Assembly: GCA_019925105.1 (NCBI GenBank)
Contig: JAHGAU010000029.1
Span: 186,001-250,000, forward strand
Length of the DNA: 64,000 nt
Direction of reading: 5' to 3'
From: Niebla homalea
Lineage: Eukaryota; Ascomycota; Lecanoromycetes; Lecanorales; Ramalinaceae
The stretch's first letter is position 1. Every line of letters begins with the position of its first letter. Positions 34,648 through 45,478 of the stretch are shown here, in pieces. Under the pieces are notes generated by a model. The model was not told the origin of the DNA. It did no database searches and worked only from the letters and a program-made list of their open reading frames with translations. Position numbers and translations under genes: made by a program.

Positions 34648-36343
34648 ATGGACTCTGCCCTCAGCCATCTTCTAGCTTTCCCAGCGCATCCTCCACCTAC
34701 ACCCCCTCTTTCGGAGGCCGAATATGACAAACAAGCAAGAGCCCATTGTCAAGCACTCTCTAAAATCACCCCGAAACATTTGGCTTCCAATTCCAAGGGT
34801 GGAGAGCATCCTCTTGACGTCCGATAATTGTCCCTAAGGATATGCTCAAGTGCTGACAAGTATCGCCAGATATTGAATCCTTCGATCAACTCTATCTCAT
34901 ATCTGCGAGTCCTCCTGGCCCTTACTACTGTCCAAAACAAGAAGGGATTCGAGATTACCGACGCTTACCAGCCCGGCTCTCCGTTATGGGCGAAGGCTTT
35001 GGATTTTATCGATCATTTTGATCCGATACAAATTCGATACAGTGGAAATGATTTGAGATGTCTTATTGAAGCAACGGCTCAAGTAGCCTTGCGTTATCGA
35101 ATGGTATGCAGATCTCCTGCGACACTCATGGTCCCCTCTGATGCCAATCAGCCGGCTGCCGCGATTGCACCTGTCAGGACAGCCATTCTCCGAATAGACC
35201 CCTCGGGTGCCACGTTTACATCATCGCATCCTATCCTTCCTCACTTATGCCTCTTGGCTCAAGAACACACCGAGGCCCTGCCCGTACTCGACTTAGACAT
35301 TTACCACTTTCCTGCCATGACTCAAAAGGCCACCCAAGACGCCGCAGACCCGCTTTCCCCTTTTCTATGCTCGAATCACGAATCCAGCTCGACCTATATC
35401 AGTAGCTCGACTGGCCTGACAGGCAAGATCGACGACCATGAACATCTACAATACTTCCTGTGTGGAGCAATGTGCTATATGGCAATCAAGAATTGGGAGC
35501 GCGCTCTCTTGTTCCTGGAGATTGTTATGGTATCACCGACAGCCAACACCGCGAGTAAGATACAGGTCGAGGCTTACAAGAAGTGGGTCTTGGTCTCACT
35601 ATTGCATCAAGGAAAAGTGAGTCCCTTTCGTTCTTGCCAAATCTGATGTGCTTAAGTGCTGAGTAACGAAACAGGTGCCATCGATACCCAAGACGACCAA
35701 TACGCAGGCATCCAAGATGTTTCAGCAATTGGGCAAGCCATATATAGGTCTAGCCGACGTTTTCAGGGATGGAATACGAAAAGAGGAGAGCGTCGACAAT
35801 CTAGTCGCCGAAGCTACGGCCGGAAACAATATCTGGACCGAGGACTGCAATTCGGGTCTTGTCCGCCAAGTGCTTCACACATACCGCAAATACTCCGTTC
35901 TCCAACTTCAGTCGACTTACGCAGCACTCTTCATCTCAGAGGTCACCAGAAGGACTTCACCAGATGTAAATGATTATGCGGAAACCGCGCAATACTTGAT
36001 CCAGCTGATCAGTACTGGTCAACTGAACGCAACAATCTCAAAGCCTGGCGAAGAGCCTTCCCTCTGGGTTCTCCGTTTCACTAATGCACAAGAGAAGGCT
36101 TCGGGACAACATTCGGAAGAGCAGCAACTCAATGACTTCTCGCGGCAGATTACAAAGGTCAAGACAATAATGACACATGTCAAGGAGTCCGAGCGGAAGT
36201 ATGGCCTGAGCAAACAGTATGTTCAGGAAGCGAAGAGAATGAAAAAAGATGCAGCAAACGGGGCTGGGGACGGGAATGGATGGAGTGGCCAGATGGATGG
36301 ACTTGAACTCGACCAGGATGAAGATGTCATGGCAGAAATGTGA
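34648..36343 (+). CDS. CSN3: COP9 signalosome subunit 3
   Basis: Exons 34648-34818, 34870-35616 and 35675-36343 give 528 residues. The signalosome removes Nedd8 from cullins; subunit 3 is a PCI-domain scaffold part. Seen: LNPSINSISYLRVLLAL near the N-terminus, FLCGAMCYMAIKNWERALLFLE with VEAYKKWVLVSLLHQGK, then YSVLQLQSTYAALFISEV and a PCI winged-helix ending in the long helix that follows. The first intron uses an unusual GTCCGA donor with a normal CTGAC branch and CAG acceptor; splicing there gives PLDILNPS. The C-terminal 40 residues are charged and Gly-rich. CSN3 is retained in filamentous ascomycetes that carry the full complex, in line with this window's origin. Confidence 0.88.
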
Positions 36344-36773
36344 GATGACCTATTTCGACAAACAGACGAATAGAATACCATGAACGTCTTGTGCAGCGGT
36401 TTGCATAGCGTTGGCGTCTCGAACATGCCGCCTAATGGAGGTAGACTGGCAAAGCTCATTTGCCTAGACATAGGTAGACACTGATAATTTCTAAGCTCTC
36501 AAACATGTTGGGGGGGAAATCCATGAAATTGATTGCCATTTGCTACAATCTGTTCGCCTGTGGTGGTTGTGCCTGAGGCCATCGTTTGCCACTCCGACGC
36601 CAGCGTGTTAAAGCCGACGCCACGCTAGAGCGCTAGAGTAGAATGCGGTCATTTGGAAGGCCCGCAAATGAAAGAACCTCAACCCTCAAACACACAGCTT
36701 CACTCACCTACAAAAAGATTTCTTTTCAGCACCAACCCAGAGTTCAGAGACGATATACACTATCGCATCAGCC
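36344..36773. promoter_or_regulatory. Spacer upstream of ISU1
   Basis: 430 bp that hold the CSN3 3' flank and the ISU1 promoter. A small near-repeat GCCGACGCCA/CGACGCCACG lies around 36594-36625; no other feature is seen. Confidence 0.35.
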
Positions 36774-37531
36774 ATGAGACGAGCCTTTTCAAGCCTTCCC
36801 CGCGCTGCTGCCAGGGCATCTCTCTCCGCTTCCGTCCGACCCTCCATCGCCTCTACAGCCAGGTCAGCCCCGGCAGTTGCATCGAGAACATCAAAACGCT
36901 GCTACCATGAAAAAGATATGTCTTAGCCTCTTCTTCATATTGCTGCAAAGATCCACTCTCAGCTTCGGCCTACATTCGTTCTTGGAACTAACATCTCCAG
37001 CACTGATCGACCATTACTCCTCCCCCCGCAATGTCGGCAAGATGGACAAGAATGCCACAGATGTTGGCACGGGCCTTGTTGGCGCCCCTGCCTGCGGTGA
37101 CGTGATGAAGCTCCAGATCAAAGTCGATCCCACAAGCAACACCATCTCAGACGTGAAGTTCAAGACGTTCGGATGTGGGAGCGCTATCGCAAGCAGCAGC
37201 TACCTGACCGAGCTGGTACAGGGCATGACTTTGGAAGATGCGGGCAAAGTGAGAAACACCGAGATTGCGAGAGAGCTGTGTCTGCCACCTGTGAAGCGTA
37301 CGCATTTCCACCTCAAGATGTGCGGTTTGTGGGATAAAACAGCTGACATACTTGATAGTACATTGCTCCATGCTTGCAGAAGATGCCATCAAGTCGGCAA
37401 TCTCGAATTACTACAGCAAGAACCCCAAAGCGGCGGCCACAGATTTGGGAGGAACCAGCGCGCCGATGCCGAAGGTTGAGGTTGAGCAGGTCATGGATAC
37501 GCCATCGCAGCCGAATGCAGCTACTGCCTAA
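36774..37531 (+). CDS. ISU1: Mitochondrial Fe-S cluster scaffold Isu1/IscU
   Basis: Exons 36774-36915, 37004-37297 and 37359-37531 give 202 residues. An Arg/Ser/Ala-rich mitochondrial presequence (MRRAFSSLPRAAARAS...) leads to CYHEKVIDHYSSPRNVG. Cluster ligands are present: GAPACGDVMKLQI (first Cys, with the conserved Asp), FKTFGCGSAIASSS (second Cys) and the LPPVKLHCSMLAEDAI region with the LPPVK Hsp70-binding motif and third Cys. The protein assembles 2Fe-2S clusters with Nfs1, Isd11 and frataxin. The first intron has no usable GT donor in any workable phase. Only AT at 36916 to AC at 37003 recreates the invariant HEKVIDHY, with a CTAAC branch at 36988-36992. AT to AG at 37000 would insert one residue (HEKALIDHY). 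Confidence 0.9.
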
Positions 37532-38265
37532 GAGGGGCTGGATGAGGGGAACATGGGAGTAAATGAACATTTGGGGCTTGAAAGTGACAAAAATGCTAGT
37601 GCAAACTGCATGGATTCGGTCTTTGTAAGCTTTGATTTGTTATGAACAGCGATCTTTAGGGCAGGCGTTCTCTCCATTGGTATGTTTAACACATTAACGA
37701 GCGGTCTCATTTCTGTTCACGGTGACTTATCCCCTTCATGCAAGGTGCGACCCCGTGCGTATGGCTACTGGCCGAGCTTCTTGAATTTGGTGGACGGTGA
37801 AAATTGATGGTAATACGGCCATGATTGTTGATCAACCATCCGTGCGCGATTTTCAGAAATCTGCACTCTCCTGACCATCAAGATCTGGTCCAATGGCGTA
37901 GTAACAATACTTCGACACTTTTAATGCCTCTACGTATCCGTACGACTCCACGAAATATATGCCAAGAAATATTGTCGCTTAGTTCCGCGCTAGTGCACTC
38001 CCACCAAAAGACCTCATGAGTCGTACTCCAGCAGCACCGTTTCTTCTGACAGCAGCCATTTGGCCACCCATCACCATCGCATCCAATCTGTAGCGTATGT
38101 AATTTCTCCCTTCCACCTATGCCATACAAATTACATGAAGCATTTGTTTTTCACGGCATCAATCCCCCAGCTGACCTTTCTGCGTCACTCATGCGTCACT
38201 CATCTGCATCCTCTCCCCACCCGATCTTCCCATCATCTAGCTGACCCCTCCTCGCCCTCTTTAGC
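37532..38265. promoter_or_regulatory. Spacer upstream of RPL19
   Basis: About 730 bp. The left side is the ISU1 3' flank; the pyrimidine-rich CTTTAG just before the RPL19 ATG looks like an acceptor, so a 5'-UTR intron is possible. No gene seen. Confidence 0.35.
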
Positions 38266-38958
38266 ATGAATCTGCGTACTCAAAAACGCCTGGCCGCCTC
38301 CGTGGCCGGCTGCGGGAAGCGCAAGATCTGGCTCGACCCCAATGAATCCTCCGAGATCTCCAACGCCAACTCCCGCCAGACCGTCCGCAAGCTCATCTCC
38401 GATGGCTTCATCATTCGCAAGCAAGTCACCATGCACTCTCGTGCTCGGGCCCGGGAACTCACCGCAGCCCGCCGCATCGGCCGACACCGAGGCTTTGGCA
38501 AGAGGAAGGGTACCGCGGATGCGCGTATGCCGCGGCAGGTCTTGTGGATGAGGAGGTTGAGGGTGTTGAGGCGTCTGTTGGTGAAGTATCGGGCTAGTGG
38601 CAAGATCGATAAGCACCTTTATCACGAGCTCTACCATTTGAGCAAGGGGAACACGTTCAAGCACAAGAGGGCGTTGGTCGAGCATGTGAGTTGAAACCTT
38701 CCGATGTTGCTGCTAATGTCCCTGCCGGTCATACAACACATCAATCATATGGACCACTATGAAGTTTTGGCCAGCGCGATTGACAGCGAATGCTGATGGA
38801 CCGTGCAGATCCACAAAGCCAAAGCCGAGAAGCAGCGCGAGCGTATCCTCAAGGAGGAGATGCAAGCCAAGCGTGACAAGAACAAGGCCGCCCGCGAGAG
38901 GAAGCAAGAACGCTTGACGGCGAAGAGGAACGCACAGTTAGGAGATGATAATGAATGA
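38266..38958 (+). CDS. RPL19: 60S ribosomal protein L19 (eL19)
   Basis: Exons 38266-38685 and 38809-38958 (123-nt intron) give 189 residues, the yeast length. [38 protein letters not shown] and [18 protein letters not shown] are diagnostic, as is the long basic C-terminal helix [17 protein letters not shown]. The protein sits near the tunnel exit and makes a bridge to the small subunit. Most fungal proteins start MVNLRTQ or MANLRTQ. Here the ATG directly precedes NLRTQ, and a CTTTAG acceptor-like site lies just upstream, so the first residue or two could come from an unseen tiny exon. Confidence 0.94.
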
Positions 38959-39439
38959 TCCAGGACAGCAATGGGGGAGAGGAGCAGGCATGGATGGGCG
39001 AAAGCACAAGTCGACTTTTCCACCACGCATCTAGCTCCGGTTGGGTCAGCAAAGGGCGAGACAATATGATCGAGAACTACTGTTGAGGAGGCTTGACTTC
39101 ATCTTGTGGATCTTCGATGGTCCTTGCGCGCGTACAATAGCACATTATCTGTCAATGCAAATCCTTTCTCGCTTCCTGCATATTAGTATTGTTTGATCTT
39201 CTTTCCCGTTGCCTGAGAAATTTTGCTTACGCTCTATATGGAATCACTTTTCTCCACTCCAAAAACAACATTACGGACGTTTTCCCAATCAATGATCTGG
39301 CCTGCAATCAGATGCAAGACACTCTGCATCCATCTGCGCCGATTTCGTCAGTGCGTTTCCTCCCCACTCCAGGCCCCCATTCCGCGATATCTCAATTATT
39401 CGCTGGGTCGCCTCGCAAAGCAGTGAGAAACATGTCTCC

Positions 39440-39770
39440 CCTCACCCTCTGCCCCCCCCCCCCCAAACCGCCCTACCCTCGCAATCCTCTCCCCCACCTT
39501 CCCCATCGCCAGCCTCCACCCCCCCATCCAGCCCATCTAACACCATCACCCCCCTCTGCCTCCAAGCCTACTACCCCATTCCTCATACCACGACATCATC
39601 ACCGTCATCGTGCCCCTTACCCCTTACCCCCAGCCCAACCCATCCCCTCCATCCCTCCCCTCCCCTCCGCTCCATCCCCTCCATCCCCTCCATCCCCTCC
39701 ATCCCATCCCATCCCATCCATCCACCCCATCCCATCCATCCACCCTAACCCTCCCGCCCGCGCTGTACCA
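39440..39770. repeat. C-rich low-complexity block with CCATCCCCTC tandem units
   Basis: The + strand is nearly free of G. Runs of C (11 at about 39454-39464) are followed by tandem CATCCCCTC/CCATC units at about 39645-39745. Imperfect copies vary by a few bases. Confidence 0.8.
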
Positions 39771-39849
39771 ACCTAACCACAAACCACACGAAACAACCAT
39801 CGACTCACTTCCGTCCGTCCCGGAATATTTATTCGCCAGATCGTGGGAT

Positions 39850-40215
39850 TGGGGGGAAGGGATGATGCTGCCAGCGAGCAGGGGGAGGGGGTGAGGGGGG
39901 TGCGGTGTTTTGTTAGATGAGCGATGAGGAGGAGGAGGAGGAGGCCGTCGAGGTTACCCCGGGGGGCGGGGTTTGACCAGACGAGAGGTGGGCCAGGGGT
40001 TCGATGCGGATGGGGGTTGGGCGCGGGGTTGGAAAGGGAGCGCTGACACGATTGCAGGGGTGGGGGTGGGGATGGAGGTGGTGGTGGTGGCGGAGTGGGT
40101 GTATTACTGAGGTTGAGGGGTGTCCGCATTTTGGGGGTGTAGAGATGGGGGAGGGAAGAGGTTGGGGGTTGGGGGTTGGGGATGAGATGAAGTGGGTGGA
40201 TGCGGTGGAGTTGGG
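39850..40215. repeat. G-rich low-complexity block
   Basis: The + strand shows many GGGG tracts spaced by one to four bases, for example near 39894-39975 and 40055-40200, and short GGA repeats (39925-39945). Several stretches fit the G3+N1-7 quadruplex pattern. Confidence 0.75.
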
Positions 40216-40650
40216 AGGGAATGGGTGCTGTATGTGGGATTCTTAAGTGAGTACATACATATCGCGTTTTTGGTTCTTGCATGGGAAGGATGGCTCAAAT
40301 TCATGGCTGAGGCAGACTGCTCGCTTACCCCGGCCACGAGGCAGGATGTGTGACCGGGCTGGACCAAGGGATCACTGCATTGATGTCAAATGGCCATAAT
40401 GTGGATACGCTTAATTGCAGCGGTTTTGCGTAAGGTTAGGTGGCCTTGAAGGCATGAGAGGAACAATACGGTCTCCTCGTTCTCAAGATATTGAAATGTG
40501 AATGAAATCTGGACTTCTCATTTGCGAACATGGCAGAATTCTTTTGACTTCAGCTTCCAAGCCCCCAAGAAAAGGAACAGGAGTTGACAGCCATTGATTA
40601 ATCCTGTTTTTACATCTACGAGTTTTGTCTTTCTCGCTTGGTTTCAAAGC

Positions 40651-42327
40651 TCAAAACAGCTTGAATCCGCCGGTTACGCAGCGCTGGAAAAATCCCTCGG
40701 GGTCATACGTTTTACTGATCTCTTGCAACCACTGCTTTCTCTTCCCCTCGCCAAAAACACGTTGGCCAGCATGCGCATAATTGAGGTAGATGTAGCCCGT
40801 CTGCTTATTGTCCTTTTTGGCAGCAAGATCGACGTCATCAATCAGCTTCTTTCCGATGGCCTCGACGGCATCCGTATCCTTCATCTCCTTCCAGGTCCCA
40901 CAGAGTTGGGCCACAACAATTGGCTTGGTGTTGGTGGAAAGCGTCGGTATTGCCTCTTGTAAAAACGGCGAATGCGATATCACAGTGGGCGTGATCAGTT
41001 GAAAGGACATGGACCACATAATGCCGGCGTAAGTTTGAACAGCCTCGTATGAACGTTGCCAAAGGTCTTGCGTGTGATGTAGAAGTGGGAGATCGAGGTA
41101 GTAGGTAGTGGATATCATTATCTGGCTATCTATTATGTTAGCCACTGTGATGTCAATGGGTACCTTACCAAGGCGCTTGTCATGAGAAGACCAAGCCAGT
41201 CGGTGTGAATGGATGGCCGCTGAAGTGAGGCCGAACACCTACCAGAGACCATTTTCATTAAAAGCATCTTGCTCGCGTGTGAGTTCCGTCAGACTGAGCT
41301 CTCGCAGCGTGTTGGAGAAAATGGGTTTCAGATCGAGGAAGGGCTTCATCACTGCTGGCTCGCTTTCGGGCTTTGTGTATACGATGCTGTTGACAATTCC
41401 GGACCCGTGCTCAGCCCTCGCACCAAGGCTGTGGATTAGCGAAGCGTTTGGGTCCGGAGAAGGGTTGCTGGCATAGTTGTAGAATGCTTGCAATTGCTGA
41501 TCCTTGGTCTCGATAGAGTGGACGAGAGTGCCACCCCACATCCGACCCTGAGGAAACGTGCGAAAGACAAATTGGGTGATTCCAAAGTGGTTTGAGCCTC
41601 CACGAAGAGCACGGAAAAGATCACCATATTGGGGGTCATTCTCAGTCACCTATATAATGGCACCAGATGCTAGTACAGCTTGGTACTCTAGCACGTTATC
41701 GCAGACCATTCCGACATGACTGGAGAAATGAGAGAGACCACCTAATGCCTTTCAGTTTCGGGCTTAAGGCATGCCATATTGATACTTCTGATCGAGCTCT
41801 TTTTGCTCTGATTGCAAATCCGCCCAGCACCGTAGGCTTCGTATGATGGAATCAAGGCAGAGAATAAGCTTACCTCCCAATGTAAGTCCACCTACTCCAA
41901 CCTGTGAGTGCCGACCACCGGGTACAGCCAGGCCAAGAGGATCAAGTTTACGCTGGACTTCACCCCATGATGCTCCAGTACCAATGGAGACCTGACTCGA
42001 GTCCTCATTTATCTCGATCGTATTCAGGCTCCGAAGATCGATCGTGACACCATCCGACAAATTGGCACTCCCAGCAATGGATGCATGGCCACCGCTGCGG
42101 ATGGCAAGCCTTACGGAGCCAATCCCATGAGCTTTGCTAGCCTTGACAAGATAGGAAACGACAGTGGCAACGTCTGCGGTGGAACGAGGGCGGACGATGC
42201 AGGCCGGCTTCAATTGGCTCTCCTGGGCTGAGAAATAAGATGCTAAAGACTCGGTAAATTCTTGGTCCTGGGATACAAAGACCTTGCCAGGCAGAACTTG
42301 CGAAAGGCTTGACACATGCTGCTCCAT
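40651..42327 (-). pseudogene. BBE-like FAD-linked oxidase with in-frame TAG (BBE-1)
   Basis: Three exons (41874-42327, 41243-41741, 40651-41125) reconstruct a 475-codon berberine-bridge-enzyme-like oxidase. Seen: RSGGHASIAGSANLSDGVTI (FAD-binding His motif), VGVGGLTLGG at the first splice, FRALRGGSNHFGI in exon 2 and a C-terminal BBE domain with YIYLNYAHAG and YDPEGFFQR. Codon 182 (41650-41652) is TAG, between VLASGAII and VTENDPQYGDLF, where relatives have a coding residue; CAG to TAG would do it. No intron of normal size removes this codon without deleting conserved sequence. The rest of the frame is clean, so the loss looks recent, or the annotation as an active gene would need readthrough. 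Confidence 0.75.
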
Positions 42328-42628
42328 TGCTACGCTTGTTTAGAAGAACGACCTTTTCACCTATTGAGGCTCTGAGACCGAAAATAGCCACGCTTGGGAA
42401 CGTGAAGTCTAAAACGCGGTGCCCGAGACAGTCGAATTCCGTGTACATGCCACGCGACGGTGGGGCTCCTACGTACTTACTCCTTCCTATTGGGTAACTT
42501 TCACGGCCTGCTAAAGAGATCTTCCGGGCCTCTTGTCAAATAATGTGTCACTGGTGTAAAACACCCATCGTGGACGCGGGCGCTTGAAGCTTCCCTTTGT
42601 ACAGATAAGAAGCGTGCCTTATGGTCAC
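42328..42628. other. Intergenic, BBE-1 upstream / reductase 3' flank
   Basis: About 300 bp; BBE-1 promoter side. No gene or site recognised. Confidence 0.3.
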
Positions 42629-43722
42629 TTAGAATCCCCATGAGAGCTCATTCGTCACTTTTCGCCAGTGATCCTCATCATGTGAGCCTATTATTCCGCG
42701 GCGTTTTTTGCCATGGTATCGAGTCCGCTGCTTGGTAAAAGCATCTTGTCCTATCGCTTTAGTCAGCGCAATCGTCCCTTGCCCTGCCAGCCCGCCAATG
42801 GTGAGGGTCTCGCGTACCAGAACACTTATTGGAGCATGATGTCCAAGAATCCTGACAGATTGCGCTGCCGCTCCTCTCCAAACCTGACCTGATGCGCCAC
42901 GCAGCATATCATCCACAAAGCGTCTTGCAAAGTCATCGACATTATCTTTTTGGGGGCCTATTTTGCCTTCCGCAATGCTCGCAATCTGTGCTTCGACCGA
43001 TTTGTACCTGGACGACTCGGGCAGACCTTGCCAAGCGCCATTGATGTGGAAGTTGGACTGGATGTTGCCCAGCATGCCTGTGATGACTGTGACGCCGAAG
43101 GGAGCAAGCTCTAGACGTAGTGTCTCGCTAAGGATCGTCACAGCGGCTTTAGAGGAGTGGTAGAGGCCTATGGGTTTATGAGCAATCGTTTAAGCGTCAC
43201 TCATGACCGGTCGATGACTGAAGCGCGTCTGCTACTGATTGTACACGCTCAGGTTGCAGCGAGGTGAGAGGGCAATAACATACCAGCCCAAGGCATCGCT
43301 AGTATACCTCCTACGCTGCTGATGTTGACCAACTTCCCCTTCGACGCAATCAGCATGGGCGCAAAGGCCTGCGTCATCGCCAACGGCCCAAGGACATTGA
43401 CATCGTAGAGTTGTTTCGCGATGGCAAGATCGGCCTCGATTAAGGGGCCAGTAGCACCAAAGCCTGCGTTGTTGACCAGTATATCTAGCTTACCATCCGG
43501 CAACCGGGCTTTGAGATCAGCCACCAGAGTGTCCACAGATTTGGTGGATGACACATCTAGCTGCAGAAGCTCAATATCTTCCGCATGAGCGAGGTGTGCG
43601 GCTTTGCTAGGATTGCGCACAGTCGCAAATACGTGATAGCCACGGTTAGCAAGCTGCTGAGCTAGCGCATCACCAATGCCACCCTGGCTGCAGCCCGTGA
43701 TCAAAGCTGTTGGCCGGGACAT
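42629..43722 (-). CDS. Short-chain dehydrogenase, Ayr1-like
   Basis: Exons 43284-43722 and 42629-43167 (116-nt intron, GTATGT...ATAG) give 325 residues. TALITGCSQGGIGDALA is the Rossmann motif, LVNNAGFGATG the NNAG motif, and the splice restores the catalytic LYHSSKAAV (Tyr-x3-Lys) after ISSVGG. The sequence resembles NADPH-dependent 1-acyl-DHAP reductase (Ayr1) and related hydroxysteroid-type SDRs; many homologues sit in secondary-metabolite clusters. It is the only gene in the 40.6-53.2 kb block without a visible lesion. Start at 43722 (MSRPTALITG) is preferred over the ATG at 43749 nine codons upstream. Confidence 0.85.
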
Positions 43723-44045
43723 TTCTATCCCTTTAACAGGGTTTAGCACTCAGCACCGCTTCTGGCCGGCGTCAATACTAAATACTAGCAGGATTGAAAC
43801 GTAAGGATCTTAGCCCTAATCTAATACCTTTTCATGTTAGGATCGAATGAGCTTGGACCATGTCCTGTGGGGTCTTCACGTCCACAGACGAAACTTATAT
43901 CCGGTGCCATTGATATATGAACGGTAGATACCCATACGAACTGAATGTGGATTTTTGGTACTATTACTATCTACAACGTGTCCTCTCGTGGAAATCTTTG
44001 GGGAGATATGGAAGTTTATCAAGTGGTAAAATAACACATTGATCA
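43723..44045. other. Intergenic, reductase upstream
   Basis: 323 bp between the reductase start and the end of the receptor relic; no gene seen. Confidence 0.3.
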
Positions 44046-45478
44046 CTAGACAACTTCGCTGTAGAAGCTTCTGTTGTCGCTTTCTAAACCCTCTCGGACT
44101 GTCCCAACCTCTGCCTTGCCTCGCGGCGCTCGTTCTTCCAGCATATAGTAGGGACCCGCTGACGTAGAATTTGGAGGGTTCAAGCCCTCTCTGGAGCCTG
44201 ACTGCCGAGTATCTTGCTCTGGTGGCGGCTGCATCTGCTTTGATGCTGCGGACACATGGCTCGTCCGGCTGAATAGTCGAGATCGAAGAGATGTGAAGAG
44301 CTGGGACTCCGCGATGTAGAAGCGAGAAAAGGACGCGAAGGCTGGCATGCAGCTGACAATGACCGCCACCCAATTCTCGACAACCCTAGATACAATATCT
44401 CGTCAATGCCATGCAGGTAAGAGTACAATCAATGTACTTACACGCAGATCAGCTGCTAACTAGTTTGCCATGATGTATCACGCGGCTTCGTCAATAGTTG
44501 GACCCGATACACCTCCGAAAAGACGCTGGCCAAGATGCCCCTGATATTTATCAGTGGTGAGATCTGTCGAGTTCCAGGAGGAAACGTACATGAGCGCGGT
44601 CAAGAAGACGGCAAGAACCTGGATTTTCCGCCTGCGAGCCAGTTGAAGCCGAAGAATGGCCGGGATGGGAAGCACAAAGATCGAGAGATCGATGAGAATA
44701 GCGCAAGCTCCTTGCGTGATCCCCCAGTATTCGTTCTTTTCTTCGCGCACCGCGTCGATGCCGGAGACTCAGACAGCGGATCCCATGATTCGCCGGGATG
44801 CGCGGCGCAAAATAGGGACTCGAGAATGATTCCAGGCCAGTATGCGAGCCCCGTGAAGTCCATGCCCACAATTATGGCGATCCGCATCCTTTGTTTCACA
44901 TGGAAAATATCGAAGTAGAGGAGGAATATGGCTTCCTTGCTAAAGAAGATAGTTGGACCAAGGAACATGCCTTGAGCGTACTCTTTCTAGCCCGGAGTCA
45001 GCGCGCTCGTGACGGTACTCAGCGGGACATCAGCTGTTCACCTTGAGATATGCAGCTGTTTCCCAACTCAGTGGTGTATCCCAAATGTGTCGGAAATACT
45101 TCGCGACTGAATTGGAGAGTCAGTGATATATATCAAGTCTTTTTCCAGCTTCTGCACGCACATGACAGCAGAATCGAGCAATAAGCGATCGAAAGGACAA
45201 TGGCAATGATCACAAAAGCTACTTCATGTCAGCTGTTATGACTCTCCTGTGAGCCTAAGTTCGACCTATTCACCAACGCCAACGCCAAGCCTTTTGCGAT
45301 TGATCCATATTCGGATGATTCCAAACGGTGTCCCCCAGACAATCAGAAAGGCGCATAGTCCTATCAGTGTCGGAGTCAAGGATGGCGGATTATCGAAGTT
45401 CGGAGTGACGCCTTGTGTAGGCTTGCCGGTGGGGACCTTGGATAAATCGGTGCCCGGAGGAATCTGAGACGACGACAT
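44046..45478 (-). pseudogene. Pth11-like integral membrane receptor, disabled
   Basis: Six exon pieces can be traced: 45274-45478, 45162-45218, 45042-45106, 44590-44986, 44442-44540 and 44046-44385. They form a fungal rhodopsin-like (Pth11-type) protein with repeated membrane segments: LIGLCAFLIVWGTPFGIIRI, FVIIAIVLSIAYCSILLS, GPTIFFSKEAIFLLYFDIF, ILIDLSIFVLPIPAIL, and VVENWVAVIVSCMPAFASF near the end, then a cytosolic tail. Two lesions are visible. A one-nucleotide frame change occurs between ESWDPL and EEKNEYWGITQG at about 44740-44800, and an in-frame TAG lies at 44456-44458 between DTSWQTS and QLICV. Such receptors are non-canonical GPCR-like proteins for surface or nutrient sensing. Confidence 0.7.

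Larger units (their letters stand above)
38959..40650. other. Gene-free low-complexity region
   Basis: About 1.7 kb without a supportable gene. The frames here translate the simple repeats listed next and are Pro- or Gly-rich artefacts. It separates the housekeeping block on the left from the decayed accessory block on the right. Confidence 0.55.

Noticed and set aside
36916..37003. U12-type (minor spliceosome) intron in ISU1
   Set aside because: The 5' end ATATGTCTT departs from ATATCCTT and the branch is a standard CTAAC, so a major-spliceosome AT-AC intron fits better.
39189..39776. Pro-rich 195-codon + frame
   Set aside because: Translation of the C-rich simple repeat.
41650..41697. 45-nt intron that would remove the BBE-1 stop
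   Set aside because: GTGCTA...TATATAG could be spliced in frame, but it would delete a conserved strand of the FAD domain and has no good branch site.
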